A stretch of DNA of 64,000 nt, taken from positions 23,188-87,187 of the forward strand of contig JAAYAG010000113.1 in assembly GCA_012719495.1 (NCBI GenBank). Direction: 5' to 3'. This stretch comes from Bacteroidales bacterium. Lineage in GTDB: Bacteria > Bacteroidota > Bacteroidia > Bacteroidales > Prolixibacteraceae. Below are positions 6,977 through 16,826 of this stretch, piece by piece (positions within the stretch are counted from its first letter, which is position 1; each line of letters starts with the position of its first letter). The position numbers were made by a program, and so were the translations under genes. The notes beneath the pieces are model-generated. The model searched no databases. It had not been told where the DNA came from and saw nothing but the letters and a program-made list of their open reading frames with translations.

Positions 6977-7879
6977 ATGGAAAAAAATTATCACATACCG
7001 GTATTATTAAACCAATCGATAGACGGACTGGATATTAAGCCCGATGGTATCTATGTTGATGTAACATACGGCGGAGGCGGTCATTCTGCAAAAATCATTG
7101 AGTCGCTTGGCGCTGGAAAACTGATCGGTTTCGATCAGGATGTAGATGCTTCATACAATATTATTAATAGTGACAAATTAATCTTTGTACAGCATAACTT
7201 CAGTTTTTTGAAAAACTTTCTGAAATATTATGGCTACGAGAAGGTTGATGGCGTGCTTGCCGATTTGGGCGTTTCGTCGCACCATTTCGACGTTGCTGAA
7301 AGGGGCTTTTCCTTTCGTTTCGATGGAATGTTGGACATGCGGATGAACCAAACGGCAACCCTTAGTGCCCGAAATGTGGTGAATGAATATGACGAAGCCC
7401 GGTTAGTCGAGATATTCAGCCGGTATGGCGAAATATCAAATTCGCGTAGAACAGCTGCGGTAATCGTTGAGGCACGGCAAAAAGAAAAAATCAACACCAC
7501 AAGCCAATTATGCAAGGTTCTTGAACCTCTGGTACCTCAGAAAGCTGCAAGCAAATACCTGGCGAAAGTATTTCAGGCGTTACGTATCGAAGTAAATCAG
7601 GAACTTGAAGTGCTGAAGACCTTCCTGACCGATGTGGCCGACGTGTTAAAACCCGGTGGGCGCCTGGTGGTCATCAGCTATCACTCGCTCGAAGACCGGT
7701 TGGTGAAAAATTTTATGGCTAAAGGCGATTTCTCGGGCGATGTTGAAAAAGACTTTTATGGAAATGTTCAGTCGGAATTCAGACTTATAAACAGAAAGGC
7801 AATTATACCTTCTGATGAAGAAATTGCGATAAACCCACGCGCCCGTAGCGCAAAACTAAGAATTGCGGAGAAAGTGTAG
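6977..7879 (+). CDS. rsmH: 16S rRNA m4C1402 methyltransferase RsmH (MraW)
   Basis: A 300-residue SAM-dependent methyltransferase that N4-methylates C1402 in the 16S rRNA P-site. The SAM loop VDVTYGGGGHSAKIIE is at about residues 27-42, DGVLADLGVSSHHFD follows, then RGFSFRFDGMLDMRMN, and the family C-terminal block GGRLVVISYHSLEDRLVKNF. Length and motifs are standard. Its stop codon is immediately followed by the ATG of the FtsL-like gene, so translation is probably coupled. Confidence 0.96.
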   Translation: MEKNYHIPVLLNQSIDGLDIKPDGIYVDVTYGGGGHSAKIIESLGAGKLIGFDQDVDASYNIINSDKLIFVQHNFSFLKNFLKYYGYEKVDGVLADLGVSSHHFDVAERGFSFRFDGMLDMRMNQTATLSARNVVNEYDEARLVEIFSRYGEISNSRRTAAVIVEARQKEKINTTSQLCKVLEPLVPQKAASKYLAKVFQALRIEVNQELEVLKTFLTDVADVLKPGGRLVVISYHSLEDRLVKNFMAKGDFSGDVEKDFYGNVQSEFRLINRKAIIPSDEEIAINPRARSAKLRIAEKV

Positions 7880-8218
7880 ATGGAAAAAAAGACAAAGAAA
7901 GATACGATCAGTTTCAAACAAATCCTTATGGGAAATGTGTTACTAAACGCTCAGGTTATCAAATGGATGCCTGTAGCCATCTTTCTGGCTTTTATGGGGA
8001 TACTTATGATTTCTTCCCGTTTCAGGGGGGAAAAAGTAATCAGGAAAATGGCTGAAATGCAAGACAGCGTGCGCGAATTACGCTCAGAGTCTTCCATGAT
8101 TGAATCGGAACTAATGATGCTGACCAAATATTCAACCATTCAGCGGCAAGTAGAAAAAAGAGGGTTGGGCCTTAAAATTTCAGGTCAACCTCCTGTGAAA
8201 ATTGAAGTGAGCGACTAG
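7880..8218 (+). CDS. ftsL: FtsL-like division protein
   Basis: A 112-residue bitopic protein: a 33-residue cytoplasmic N-terminus, one membrane segment (VAIFLAFMGILMIS, about 33-47), then a periplasmic coiled coil with heptads (RKMAEMQDSVRELRSES). This is the FtsL layout seen in Bacteroidota. With FtsB and FtsQ, FtsL activates the FtsW-FtsI synthase. It lies between rsmH (0 bases) and ftsI (5 bases), the canonical position. Sequence identity within the family is low, so the call rests on position and architecture. Confidence 0.8.
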   Translation: MEKKTKKDTISFKQILMGNVLLNAQVIKWMPVAIFLAFMGILMISSRFRGEKVIRKMAEMQDSVRELRSESSMIESELMMLTKYSTIQRQVEKRGLGLKISGQPPVKIEVSD

Positions 8219-8223
8219 TATAT

Positions 8224-10335
8224 ATGAACCTGAGGAAAACCATATTGACCCACTACGGGATAATTCTTTCCCTATTGCTGCTTTTTTCATTAGGCATTGT
8301 TGCTAAAATTATCATCATTCAGGTGACTGGAAGCGAAAAATGGGGAAAGAAATTGAACTATGTGAAAGAGCGGACGGCTGCTATATACGGAACCCGGGGA
8401 AACATTTGTTCGCACGACGGAAAAATTCTGGCCACTTCAATGCCTCATTATCAATTGCGTTTCGACTTGGGTGCGCCTGCTGTTCGTAAAACATTTGCAA
8501 GTGAGGTTGGCGAGTTAAGTATTAAATTGGCTCATCTGTATGGTGACCGCTCAGCCAACCAATTTCGTCGCGAGCTTGAAGCTGCCTATAAGAAAAAAGC
8601 ACGGTATTATCTAGTTCATCCCCGTCGTATAAGCTACGAAGAATTAAAGCGGGCCCGTAAATTTCCAATTTTTGAACGTGGACGGAATAAAGGAGGTTTT
8701 ATGCCTGTTCCTGAATATGTTCGCGTGATGCCTTATGGGCGTATGGCACTTCGTACAGTTGGGCTTATGAGTAAAGAATCATCGGGTTCACAGGGGAATG
8801 TTGGAATCTCGGGAATCGAGAAACAATATGAAGACTATTTGCGCGGTGAGGAAGGGCTTGCTCTTCAACAAAACCTTTCAGGCCGTTGGGTTAATATCGT
8901 TACTGAAGAACCCGACAACGGGAAAGATGTTATTTCAACCATTGACCTTTATCTGCAGGATGTTGTAGAAAGTAGTCTTCGGAAACAGCTTACCACCAGT
9001 CAGGCTGAGTATGGTACGGCCGTGCTTATGGAAGTGGAAACCGGAAAAATACGGGCAATATCCAACCTTGGAAAAACCCAGAATGGGTATCAGGAAATAT
9101 ATAATTATGCCATTGGCCATGAAGGCTGTACTGAACCTGGATCGACATTTAAGCTCGTTTCCCTTCTGGTAGCCATGGAAGATGGCCTGGTTGATACTTC
9201 CGATGTATTCGATGTTGGAGATGGAAAATGGCGCTTCTTCGATCAAACAATTTACGATAGTGACTATGGTGAAGGAACTTTTGGGAAAATGACTGTGAAA
9301 CAAATCTTCGAACGGTCATCGAATGTGGGGGTGGCAAAGATTATTTACCAAGGCTATAAAGGAAAAGAAAAAGAATTCATTGAGAATATCTATAGTTTAG
9401 GGTTAAACGAAAAAATGGATATCGGGTTTGCCGGTGAAGCAACACCTTATATAAAGCATCCACGCGATAAAAACTGGTGGGGTAATTCTCTTGTGTGGAT
9501 TTCATATGGGTACGAGATTCAATTGTCACCACTCCAGATTTTAACCTTTTACAATGCGGTGGCGAACGGAGGGAAAATGATGAAGCCTATGTTCGTTGAG
9601 GCAATCTCAAGTAATGGCGAGGTAGAAAAACATTATAGCCCCCAAGTAATGAAATATTCCATTTGTTCGAACTCTACTTTGCGGAAATTGCAATCGATGC
9701 TCGAAGGGGTTGTTGAACGTGGAACCGCAAAATCTATTTCTACGCCTAGGTATAAAATTGCCGGTAAAACCGGAACTGCAAAAATTGCCGATCGGAATAA
9801 GGGATATGCCGAAGGTAAGTATAGGGCATCATTTGCCGGGTATTTTCCTGCCGACAATCCAAGGTATTCATGTGTCGTAGTTATATCTGAGCCCAAAGGG
9901 GCATTTTATGGCTCTTCCGTTGCTGCCCCTGTTTTTAAAAATATTGCTGATTGTGTTTACGGAGCTGATTTATCGGTACGCACGCCAGCCCTTTGTAATG
10001 CTGATGATACTCGTCTGCCTCAGGTAATGAACGGATTGGTTAAAGAGACACGTACTGTTTGTCGTGAACTCGATATTCGGTATAAATCTCCTGAGCGTGG
10101 TTCTGATTATGCAAGAACCATCGAAGGCGAAAAGTCGATGGAAATGAAAGGCCGCACTATTGTCGAAGGTCAGATGCCAAATGTTCTTGGCATGGGGGCT
10201 GTCGATGCAATCTATTTGATAGAAAAGGCAGGAATGACACCTAAAATGTCAGGAGTAGGAAAGGTCCTCAGGCAATCGCCTCAGCCTGGAGCACAGTGCA
10301 AAAGGGGCCAGCGGGTGTTAATTGAACTAAGTTAA
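8224..10335 (+). CDS. ftsI: Division transpeptidase FtsI (PBP3-type) with C-terminal PASTA
   Basis: A 703-residue class B penicillin-binding protein. A membrane anchor is at about 10-33, a PBP dimerisation domain at about 50-225, and the transpeptidase carries S307-T-F-K310 (GCTEPGSTFK), S365-S-N (RSSNVG) and K515-T-G-T (AGKTGTAK), the three active-site motifs. The last 57 residues (from MPNVLGMGAVDAIYLIEKAG) form one PASTA domain, as in many Bacteroidota and Gram-positive PBPs. It cross-links septal peptidoglycan together with FtsW, encoded later in the cluster. Confidence 0.95.
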   Translation: MNLRKTILTHYGIILSLLLLFSLGIVAKIIIIQVTGSEKWGKKLNYVKERTAAIYGTRGNICSHDGKILATSMPHYQLRFDLGAPAVRKTFASEVGELSIKLAHLYGDRSANQFRRELEAAYKKKARYYLVHPRRISYEELKRARKFPIFERGRNKGGFMPVPEYVRVMPYGRMALRTVGLMSKESSGSQGNVGISGIEKQYEDYLRGEEGLALQQNLSGRWVNIVTEEPDNGKDVISTIDLYLQDVVESSLRKQLTTSQAEYGTAVLMEVETGKIRAISNLGKTQNGYQEIYNYAIGHEGCTEPGSTFKLVSLLVAMEDGLVDTSDVFDVGDGKWRFFDQTIYDSDYGEGTFGKMTVKQIFERSSNVGVAKIIYQGYKGKEKEFIENIYSLGLNEKMDIGFAGEATPYIKHPRDKNWWGNSLVWISYGYEIQLSPLQILTFYNAVANGGKMMKPMFVEAISSNGEVEKHYSPQVMKYSICSNSTLRKLQSMLEGVVERGTAKSISTPRYKIAGKTGTAKIADRNKGYAEGKYRASFAGYFPADNPRYSCVVVISEPKGAFYGSSVAAPVFKNIADCVYGADLSVRTPALCNADDTRLPQVMNGLVKETRTVCRELDIRYKSPERGSDYARTIEGEKSMEMKGRTIVEGQMPNVLGMGAVDAIYLIEKAGMTPKMSGVGKVLRQSPQPGAQCKRGQRVLIELS

Positions 10336-10352
10336 AAGTAGCAACAGTGAAT

Positions 10353-11810
10353 ATGAAGAGAGTAAAAGATATTATAGAAGGAATAAACGTCCTGCAAGTA
10401 GAAGGCAGCTTGGAAGCCAAAGTACAAGGTCTGGCTTTCGATTCGCGGAAAGTTGGCGAAGGCTTTCTCTTCTTTGCCATAAAGGGCACTCACAGCGACG
10501 GACATCTTTTTATTTCAGATGTGATTGAAAAAGGCGCAACGGTTGTTGTTTGTGAAGAACTCCCTTCAACGCTTGTTGGTTCAGTGACCTATATTTTGGT
10601 CGACGATTCGGCGCAAGCTCTTGGGCTTATCGCTTCGGCTTTCTACGATTATCCTTCGTCAAAAATGAAATTGGTTGGGGTTACCGGTACAAATGGTAAA
10701 ACAACTACAGCTACTCTTTTATATAATATGGTGAGAAACATGGGCTTCAAGGCAGGATTGATCTCAACCATTGTTTATAAAGTTGACGACCGCACGTTGC
10801 CAGCAAGCCATACCACTCCCGACCAGCTCCAATTGAACTCGATGATGAACGAGATGGTCGAAGCCGGGTGTACTTATTGTTTCATGGAAGTTAGTTCGCA
10901 TGCCATTGATCAAAAACGAATTGCTGGCTTGGATTTCGATGGGGCTATATTCTCGAATATCACTCATGATCACCTCGATTATCATAAGACTTTTGATGCC
11001 TATATCAGGGCAAAAAAGCAATTTTTCGATGGCTTGAAACCCGATGCCTTTGCCATAACCAACATCGACGATAAAAATGGGAACGTGATGCTTCAAAATA
11101 CAAAAGCGTCAAAAATAAGCTATTCACTTCGTTCGATGGCTGACCATCATTGCAAAATTGTTGAAAGCCATTTCGATGGCACCTTGCTCGTCATCGATGG
11201 GGTTGAGGTTTGGACTCATTTTGTGGGCAAATTCAATGCTTACAACCTCATGGCGGTTTACGCTGCTGCTTTGGCCCTTCATTTTGAGCGCGAAGAGGTA
11301 CTCAACCAATTGAGCCTACTCTTTCCTGTTGATGGTCGATTTGAAGTGATCCGCTCACAAAATGGCACCTATGCTATTGTTGATTACGCCCATACGCCCG
11401 ATGCATTGAAAAATGTCCTTAGCACAATTGACGAGATCCGCACTCAAAAGCAATCGTTGATTTGTGTCGTTGGGGCAGGTGGCGACCGCGATAAAACGAA
11501 ACGACCCGAGATGGCTGCTATTGCCTGTAACATCAGCGATAAAGTAATACTTACGTCCGATAATCCCCGAACTGAAGATCCCTTGATGATACTGAAAGAT
11601 ATGGAGGCTGGCGTAAATGAGTCCAGCAAAAAGAAAGTACTCACAATTGCCGACAGGCGAGAAGCTATAAAAACGGCAATTATGCTGGCACTTCCTGGTG
11701 ATATTATTCTTATTGCAGGGAAAGGCCATGAACCTTATCAGGAAATAATGGGAGTAAAACACCATTTCGACGACAGGGAAGAAGTGAAAAGAATATTTGA
11801 AATCGAATAA
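10353..11810 (+). CDS. murE: UDP-MurNAc-tripeptide synthetase MurE, meso-DAP type
   Basis: A 485-residue Mur ligase started at ATG 10353; a GTG two codons upstream is also possible. The ATP loop GVTGTNGKTTT is at about 109-119, and KISYSLRS and VDYAHTPDALKNVL follow. LTSDNPRTEDP carries the DNPR motif that selects meso-diaminopimelate rather than lysine, so the peptidoglycan is predicted to be DAP-type. It adds the third residue to UDP-MurNAc-L-Ala-D-Glu in the cytoplasm. No murF lies beside it; Bacteroidota often keep murF elsewhere. Confidence 0.95.
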   Translation: MKRVKDIIEGINVLQVEGSLEAKVQGLAFDSRKVGEGFLFFAIKGTHSDGHLFISDVIEKGATVVVCEELPSTLVGSVTYILVDDSAQALGLIASAFYDYPSSKMKLVGVTGTNGKTTTATLLYNMVRNMGFKAGLISTIVYKVDDRTLPASHTTPDQLQLNSMMNEMVEAGCTYCFMEVSSHAIDQKRIAGLDFDGAIFSNITHDHLDYHKTFDAYIRAKKQFFDGLKPDAFAITNIDDKNGNVMLQNTKASKISYSLRSMADHHCKIVESHFDGTLLVIDGVEVWTHFVGKFNAYNLMAVYAAALALHFEREEVLNQLSLLFPVDGRFEVIRSQNGTYAIVDYAHTPDALKNVLSTIDEIRTQKQSLICVVGAGGDRDKTKRPEMAAIACNISDKVILTSDNPRTEDPLMILKDMEAGVNESSKKKVLTIADRREAIKTAIMLALPGDIILIAGKGHEPYQEIMGVKHHFDDREEVKRIFEIE

Positions 11811-11820
11811 ATGAATTGCG

Positions 11821-13074
11821 ATGCTGTATCACTTGTATAAGCTAATAGAACATTGGGACATACCCGGCCTTGGAGTTATGCAATACATTTCTTTCAGGGC
11901 TTCGGCCTCTGTTATTCTTTCGTTGATAATCACCATGGTGTTTGGTAAGAAAATTATTCGCTTGCTCCAGAAAAAGCAAATTGGTGAAGAAATCAGGAAC
12001 CTTGGGCTCGAAGGGCAAATGCAAAAAAAAGGAACGCCAACGATGGGGGGAGTTATCATAATTGCTTCAATCCTTGTGCCAACCCTTCTCTTTGCCAGGC
12101 TCGATAACATATATACATGGTTGATGATTATTACTACTGTTTGGCTCGGCTTCATTGGCTTTGTTGATGATTATATTAAAGTATTCAGAAAAGATAAAAA
12201 AGGGCTTGCAGGTAAATTTAAAGTGCTCGGACAAGTTTCGTTAGGTATTCTTGTGGCAAGTACCCTTTATTTCAACGACGATGTGGTTGTGCGCGAAAAA
12301 GTAAAAGATACCAATGGAAATTTCATTTCAGAAATAAAAGTCGACGCTGAGACTGGAGCTCAAGAAGTAGTATATAAATCGCAGCATGTAAAATCAACAG
12401 TTACTACGCTTCCATTTATTAAAAATCAGGAACTTGATTATAGGTGGCTGGTGAAATTCCTTCCCGACGAATGGGAAGAAGTTGGCTCTTGGTTACTCTA
12501 TGCCTTAATTATTATTTTCATAATTACCTTGGTGTCAAACGGGACAAACCTTACCGACGGGCTTGATGGCTTGGCAACAGGAACGACTGCAATTAGCGGG
12601 CTTACTCTGGGAATTCTGGCCTACATAAGCGGTCACGTTATGCTGGCCGAGTACTTAAATATTATGTATATACCCAATATTGGTGAGTTGGCTGTTTTTG
12701 TTGCTGCTTTCATTGGGGCAACGGTTGGTTTTCTTTGGTATAATGCTTTCCCGGCACAAGTATTTATGGGCGATACAGGGAGTCTTGCCTTGGGTGGAAT
12801 CCTTGCCGTATTCTCTGTAATTATCCGAAAGGAAATCATGATTCCTCTTATCTGCGGAATTTTTATCATCGAAAGTCTTTCGGTGGTAATGCAGGTCTCT
12901 TGGTTTAAATATACGAAACGAAAATATGGCGAAGGTCGAAGGATTTTCCTTATGTCGCCTTTGCATCATCATTATCAGAAAAAGGGAATTCCCGAAGCGA
13001 AAATTGTCGCAAGATTTTGGATCGTAGCCATAATGTTGGCTGTGATTAGTATTGTAACACTGAAAGTTAGATAA
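11821..13074 (+). CDS. mraY: Phospho-MurNAc-pentapeptide translocase MraY
   Basis: A 417-residue polytopic membrane enzyme that makes lipid I. Visible family blocks are [22 protein letters not shown] (catalytic Asp pair), [24 protein letters not shown] and the [12 protein letters not shown] loop. Between the third and fourth membrane segments there is an extended, soluble insert (about 158-217, from [12 protein letters not shown] to LPDEWEEVG), which is a known length feature of Bacteroidota MraY and makes it longer than the 360-residue proteobacterial form. Confidence 0.96.
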   Translation: MLYHLYKLIEHWDIPGLGVMQYISFRASASVILSLIITMVFGKKIIRLLQKKQIGEEIRNLGLEGQMQKKGTPTMGGVIIIASILVPTLLFARLDNIYTWLMIITTVWLGFIGFVDDYIKVFRKDKKGLAGKFKVLGQVSLGILVASTLYFNDDVVVREKVKDTNGNFISEIKVDAETGAQEVVYKSQHVKSTVTTLPFIKNQELDYRWLVKFLPDEWEEVGSWLLYALIIIFIITLVSNGTNLTDGLDGLATGTTAISGLTLGILAYISGHVMLAEYLNIMYIPNIGELAVFVAAFIGATVGFLWYNAFPAQVFMGDTGSLALGGILAVFSVIIRKEIMIPLICGIFIIESLSVVMQVSWFKYTKRKYGEGRRIFLMSPLHHHYQKKGIPEAKIVARFWIVAIMLAVISIVTLKVR

Positions 13075-13147
13075 ACAGAAGAAGGACGGTTCTGTATGCA
13101 TTTTACTAAACCTGAAATTCTGTCTGAAATATATAAAAGATAAAGAA

Positions 13148-14488
13148 GTGAACGAACGATTGGTCATATTGGGGGCAGGCGAAAGCGGAGTCGGATCGGC
13201 TATTCTGGGAATAGCAAAAGGATTCGACGTGTTTGTCTCCGATTTGGGAATGCTTAAAGATGAATATCGGCAGGAAATGATTTCCAGATCAATTTCATTT
13301 GAGGAAGGGCAACATACCGAAGCGCTTATTCTTAACGCCGACCTGGTTATTAAAAGTCCGGGAATACCGGAAAAAGCCCCTATAATCAAAAAATTACATG
13401 AAAAGGCCATTCCAGTGATTTCTGAAATTGAATTTGCCGGGAGATATACTTCCGCTAAAACAGTTTGTATTACGGGAAGCAATGGCAAGACAACCACAAC
13501 TATGCTCATTTATGAGTTGCTAAAACATGCTGGTTTTAAGGTTGGTATGGCAGGTAACGTAGGCGCTAGTTTTGCGCGCATGGTTGCTGAATCTGATTTT
13601 GAGTACTATGTGCTCGAACTCAGCAGCTTTCAACTCGATGGTATGTTTGATTTTAAAGCTGATGTGGCTGTTCTAATGAATATTACGCCCGATCATCTCG
13701 ATCGTTACAATTACGAGTTGCAAAACTATGTCGACTCAAAGTTCAGGATTATACAAAATCAGGGAGCTAACGATGTGTTCATCTATTTTGGCGATGACCC
13801 GATTATTTCCGCTGAATTACAGAAAAGAAATATTCAATCAATTCAATTACCATTTACCCTCGGGGACCCAGGGCCCGGAAACGGAGCCCGGGTCTCAGAT
13901 GGTAAAATTTACGTGCAGTTTAACGAAAAAAACTTCGAAATGTCAATTCACGATTTAGCCTTGCAAGGCAAGCATAATACCTGTAATTCGATGGCCGCAG
14001 CTATTGTTGGAAAGGTTTCTGATATCAGGAGCGAGTACATTCGCGAGTGTCTTTCCGACTTTAAGGGGGTTGAGCATCGGCTCGAACGTTTCCTTACCGT
14101 TCATGGGATCGAATTCATTAACGATTCGAAAGCTACCAACATTAATTCTGTTTGGTATGCACTTGAATCGATGACTCGCCCTGTGGTTTGGATTGTAGGT
14201 GGAGTTGATAAAGGAAATGATTACAGTGAGCTTTTCGATGTTGTCAAACAGAAAGTGAAGGCCATTGTTTGTCTGGGAAAAAGCAACGAAAAAATAGTTG
14301 AGGCATTTAGCAACATAGTTCCACAGATTGTAGAAACCCAGAGCATGGAACATGCCGTTAAATCGGCGTATTTTCTTGCCGAATCGGGCGATGTGGTTTT
14401 ATTGTCGCCAGCCTGTGCCAGTTTCGATTTATTCAACAATTACGAAGATCGGGGGCGGCAATTTAAAGATGTAGTCAGAAACTTATAA
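13148..14488 (+). CDS. murD: UDP-MurNAc-L-alanine:D-glutamate ligase MurD
   Basis: A 446-residue Mur ligase with GTG start (13148); no ATG fits. The N-terminal Rossmann motif is VILGAGESGVGSAILG, the ATP loop GSNGKTTTTMLIYELL is at about 118-133, NITPDHLDRY follows, and HRLERFLTVHGIEFINDSKA and ACASFDLFNNYEDRG are late family signatures. It adds D-glutamate in the cytoplasm. The 73-base gap after mraY is the largest in the early cluster and contains no clear promoter. Confidence 0.96.
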   Translation: MNERLVILGAGESGVGSAILGIAKGFDVFVSDLGMLKDEYRQEMISRSISFEEGQHTEALILNADLVIKSPGIPEKAPIIKKLHEKAIPVISEIEFAGRYTSAKTVCITGSNGKTTTTMLIYELLKHAGFKVGMAGNVGASFARMVAESDFEYYVLELSSFQLDGMFDFKADVAVLMNITPDHLDRYNYELQNYVDSKFRIIQNQGANDVFIYFGDDPIISAELQKRNIQSIQLPFTLGDPGPGNGARVSDGKIYVQFNEKNFEMSIHDLALQGKHNTCNSMAAAIVGKVSDIRSEYIRECLSDFKGVEHRLERFLTVHGIEFINDSKATNINSVWYALESMTRPVVWIVGGVDKGNDYSELFDVVKQKVKAIVCLGKSNEKIVEAFSNIVPQIVETQSMEHAVKSAYFLAESGDVVLLSPACASFDLFNNYEDRGRQFKDVVRNL

Positions 14489-14489
14489 T

Positions 14490-15695
14490 ATGGAAAGACT
14501 TCTCAGAAGATTAAAAGGCGACAAGGTAATATGGATTGTTTTACTCATATTATCTCTTTTCTCGCTGCTTGTGGTTTATAGTTCCACAGGTTCGCTTGCC
14601 TATCGGAAAGCCGGGGGAAATACATTCTACTTTTTTGCCCGTCATTTTGGAATGCTTCTGGGAGGGTTTTTTGTCATATTGTTGGTTATTAAGAAAGTAA
14701 AAATAAAGTACCTCTCAATATTTTCGTCACTAAGCCTGCTTTTCTCTTTCGGATTGTTGCTTTTAGCCCTTGTTTTACGGGTTGGGGAAGGAACCGGCCG
14801 AACCCTGGGGATTGGTTTTATCTCGTTTCAGCCGGCCGAATTGGTGAAAATATCGCTTGTATTGTTTGTTTCACGCCTGCTGGCCAATAATCAGGATGCA
14901 GAAAATCCTCCGTCGGCTAAAACATTCATATCAATTCTTGCTGTAAGTGGGGTTGTTTGCCTTGGTATTTCCTTGTCAAATTTCTCAACCGCAGCATTGT
15001 TGTTCTTGACCATTATGTTCTTAATGTTTATAGGGCGGGTACCACTCAAGTTCCTCGGCATTACCATTGCCGGAGGTATTGCCATGGTTGTTCTGTTTTA
15101 CGTGTTGGCCTCATCGGTGAATGTTGGTCGAATCAATACGGTTAAAGGCCGTATCGATCGGTTTATCAAAGGTGATCCCGAATCCGAAGTGGGTATAACC
15201 CAGGCCGATTATGCAAAGATGGCAATTTATAACGGAGGGCAGGCTGGAAAAGGTCCTGGTGGAAGCCAAATCAGAAATCACATGGCAGCTGCTTACAACG
15301 ACTTCATATTTGCCATTCTTGTTGAAGAGTATGGTTGGATGAGCTTTATTGTGGTCTTTGCCTATTTTGTTTTTGCAGTTAGGGCAGGTGTTATTATACA
15401 GCAATGCCGACGAACTTTTTCCGGCTTTATTGTAGCCGGATTGAGCCTTATGTTTGTGCTTCAGGCATTAATAAACATGGGCGTATCGACAGGTTTGGTG
15501 CCGGTAACCGGGCAAACCCTTCCTTGGATCAGTATGGGGGGGACATCAACCTTGTTTACTGCTTTTTCACTCGGGGTTATTCTTAGTGTAAGCTACCAGA
15601 ATACTCTGGATGAAAAAGAAGAAGAAAGTGCGTTTGTTGATCAGGAAGACGAAGTCCCCGATGAGGATTTAGCCTTTGTTGATTCAGATGTTTAG
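14490..15695 (+). CDS. ftsW: Septal peptidoglycan glycosyltransferase FtsW
   Basis: A 401-residue SEDS-family polymerase with about ten membrane segments. Visible family features are VVYSSTGSLAYRK near the start, FQPAELVKISLVLFVSRLLA, the long periplasmic loop with AIYNGGQAGKGPGGSQIRNH, DFIFAILVEEYGW (with the SEDS acidic residue) and GLVPVTGQTLPWISMGGTS. It polymerises glycan from lipid II at the septum in complex with FtsI. The acidic C-terminal tail (EEESAFVDQEDEVPDEDLAF) is cytoplasmic. It starts two bases after murD. Confidence 0.95.
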   Translation: MERLLRRLKGDKVIWIVLLILSLFSLLVVYSSTGSLAYRKAGGNTFYFFARHFGMLLGGFFVILLVIKKVKIKYLSIFSSLSLLFSFGLLLLALVLRVGEGTGRTLGIGFISFQPAELVKISLVLFVSRLLANNQDAENPPSAKTFISILAVSGVVCLGISLSNFSTAALLFLTIMFLMFIGRVPLKFLGITIAGGIAMVVLFYVLASSVNVGRINTVKGRIDRFIKGDPESEVGITQADYAKMAIYNGGQAGKGPGGSQIRNHMAAAYNDFIFAILVEEYGWMSFIVVFAYFVFAVRAGVIIQQCRRTFSGFIVAGLSLMFVLQALINMGVSTGLVPVTGQTLPWISMGGTSTLFTAFSLGVILSVSYQNTLDEKEEESAFVDQEDEVPDEDLAFVDSDV

Positions 15696-15716
15696 CAGTT
15701 TTTAAAATCAGGCTAA

Positions 15717-16826
15717 ATGGGAAAAAGATTAAAGATAATAGTCAGTGGCGGCGGCACCGGGGGACATATATTCCCTGCAATCTCTATAGCCAACGCGATA
15801 AAAGAACAACGGCCCGATGCTGAGATTCTTTTCGTGGGTGCGAATGGCCGAATGGAGATGGAACGTGTTCCGGCTGCCGGATACAATATTGTTGGTTTAC
15901 CTGTAATGGGGTTTCCCCGCAGGCTGGGGATCAGTATGATAACTTTTTTTATCAGCCTGGCTCGAAGTATGCGTGATGCGCGTCGGGTGATTAAGCAATT
16001 CAATCCCGATGTTGTGGTGGGTGTGGGCGGTTATGCCAGCGGACCGATTTTGCGTGTAGCTACACAGTTAAAGCTCCCTGCTGTTATTCAAGAGCAAAAC
16101 TCTTTTGCAGGGGTCACTAATCGTTTGGTGGCCAAGAGGGTAAGCAAGATTTGTGTGGCTTACGAAAAAATGGAAAACTATTTCCCCGCAGCTAAAATCG
16201 TCCACACCGGAAACCCCGTTAGGAAAAACCTAATCAAGATCTCATCGCTCCGTGATGAAGCGTTGAAGTTCTTTGGGATTGATGGATCAAAAAAAGTAAT
16301 CCTTTTGGTTGGCGGAAGCCTTGGTGCTCGTACTCTCAACGAGAGCGTAATGAATTCCCTGGGTGAAATTGACGGGAATAATGTCGATGTTATTTGGCAG
16401 ACTGGGAAATATTATTATCCCGAGATGTTGAAACGTCTTGAAGGAAAAGCTCATGGCAATTTGCATGTGTTCGAGTTTTTGTCGCGCATGGATTATGCCT
16501 ATGCCGTTGCCGATTTGGTTATTTCGAGGGCCGGGGCGGGAACAATTTCAGAGTTATGTCTTGTCGAAAAACCAGTTGTGCTGGTACCTTCGCCCAATGT
16601 TGCCGAAGACCATCAGACAAAAAATGCCATGGCACTTGTAGAGAAGAGTGCTGCGGTTATGGTTACCGATGCTGAAGCTCGCGAAAAGTTGTTTAGTGTT
16701 TCGTTCGGTTTATTGAATGATAGTGATAACCTAAAAAGCATGTCGCAAAACATTGCATTATTGGCAAAACCCAATGCTGCTGACGACATTGCTTCAATTG
16801 TAATAAAATTGGCTGAAGGAAAATGA
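15717..16826 (+). CDS. murG: Lipid II synthase MurG
   Basis: A 369-residue GT28 glycosyltransferase that adds GlcNAc to lipid I at the inner face of the membrane. Motifs are VSGGGTGGHIFPAISIANAI (9-28), VGVGGYASGPIL, VIQEQNSFAGVTNR, GGSLGARTLNESV and the UDP-GlcNAc site VISRAGAGTISELC. Its stop overlaps the murC start (ATGA, 16823-16826), indicating translational coupling. Confidence 0.96.
   Translation: MGKRLKIIVSGGGTGGHIFPAISIANAIKEQRPDAEILFVGANGRMEMERVPAAGYNIVGLPVMGFPRRLGISMITFFISLARSMRDARRVIKQFNPDVVVGVGGYASGPILRVATQLKLPAVIQEQNSFAGVTNRLVAKRVSKICVAYEKMENYFPAAKIVHTGNPVRKNLIKISSLRDEALKFFGIDGSKKVILLVGGSLGARTLNESVMNSLGEIDGNNVDVIWQTGKYYYPEMLKRLEGKAHGNLHVFEFLSRMDYAYAVADLVISRAGAGTISELCLVEKPVVLVPSPNVAEDHQTKNAMALVEKSAAVMVTDAEAREKLFSVSFGLLNDSDNLKSMSQNIALLAKPNAADDIASIVIKLAEGK

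Noticed and set aside
12655..13509. 284-codon minus-strand open frame across the mraY-murD junction
   Set aside because: Low-complexity translation with no domain, antisense to two certain genes in a tight operon; a shadow of codon bias.
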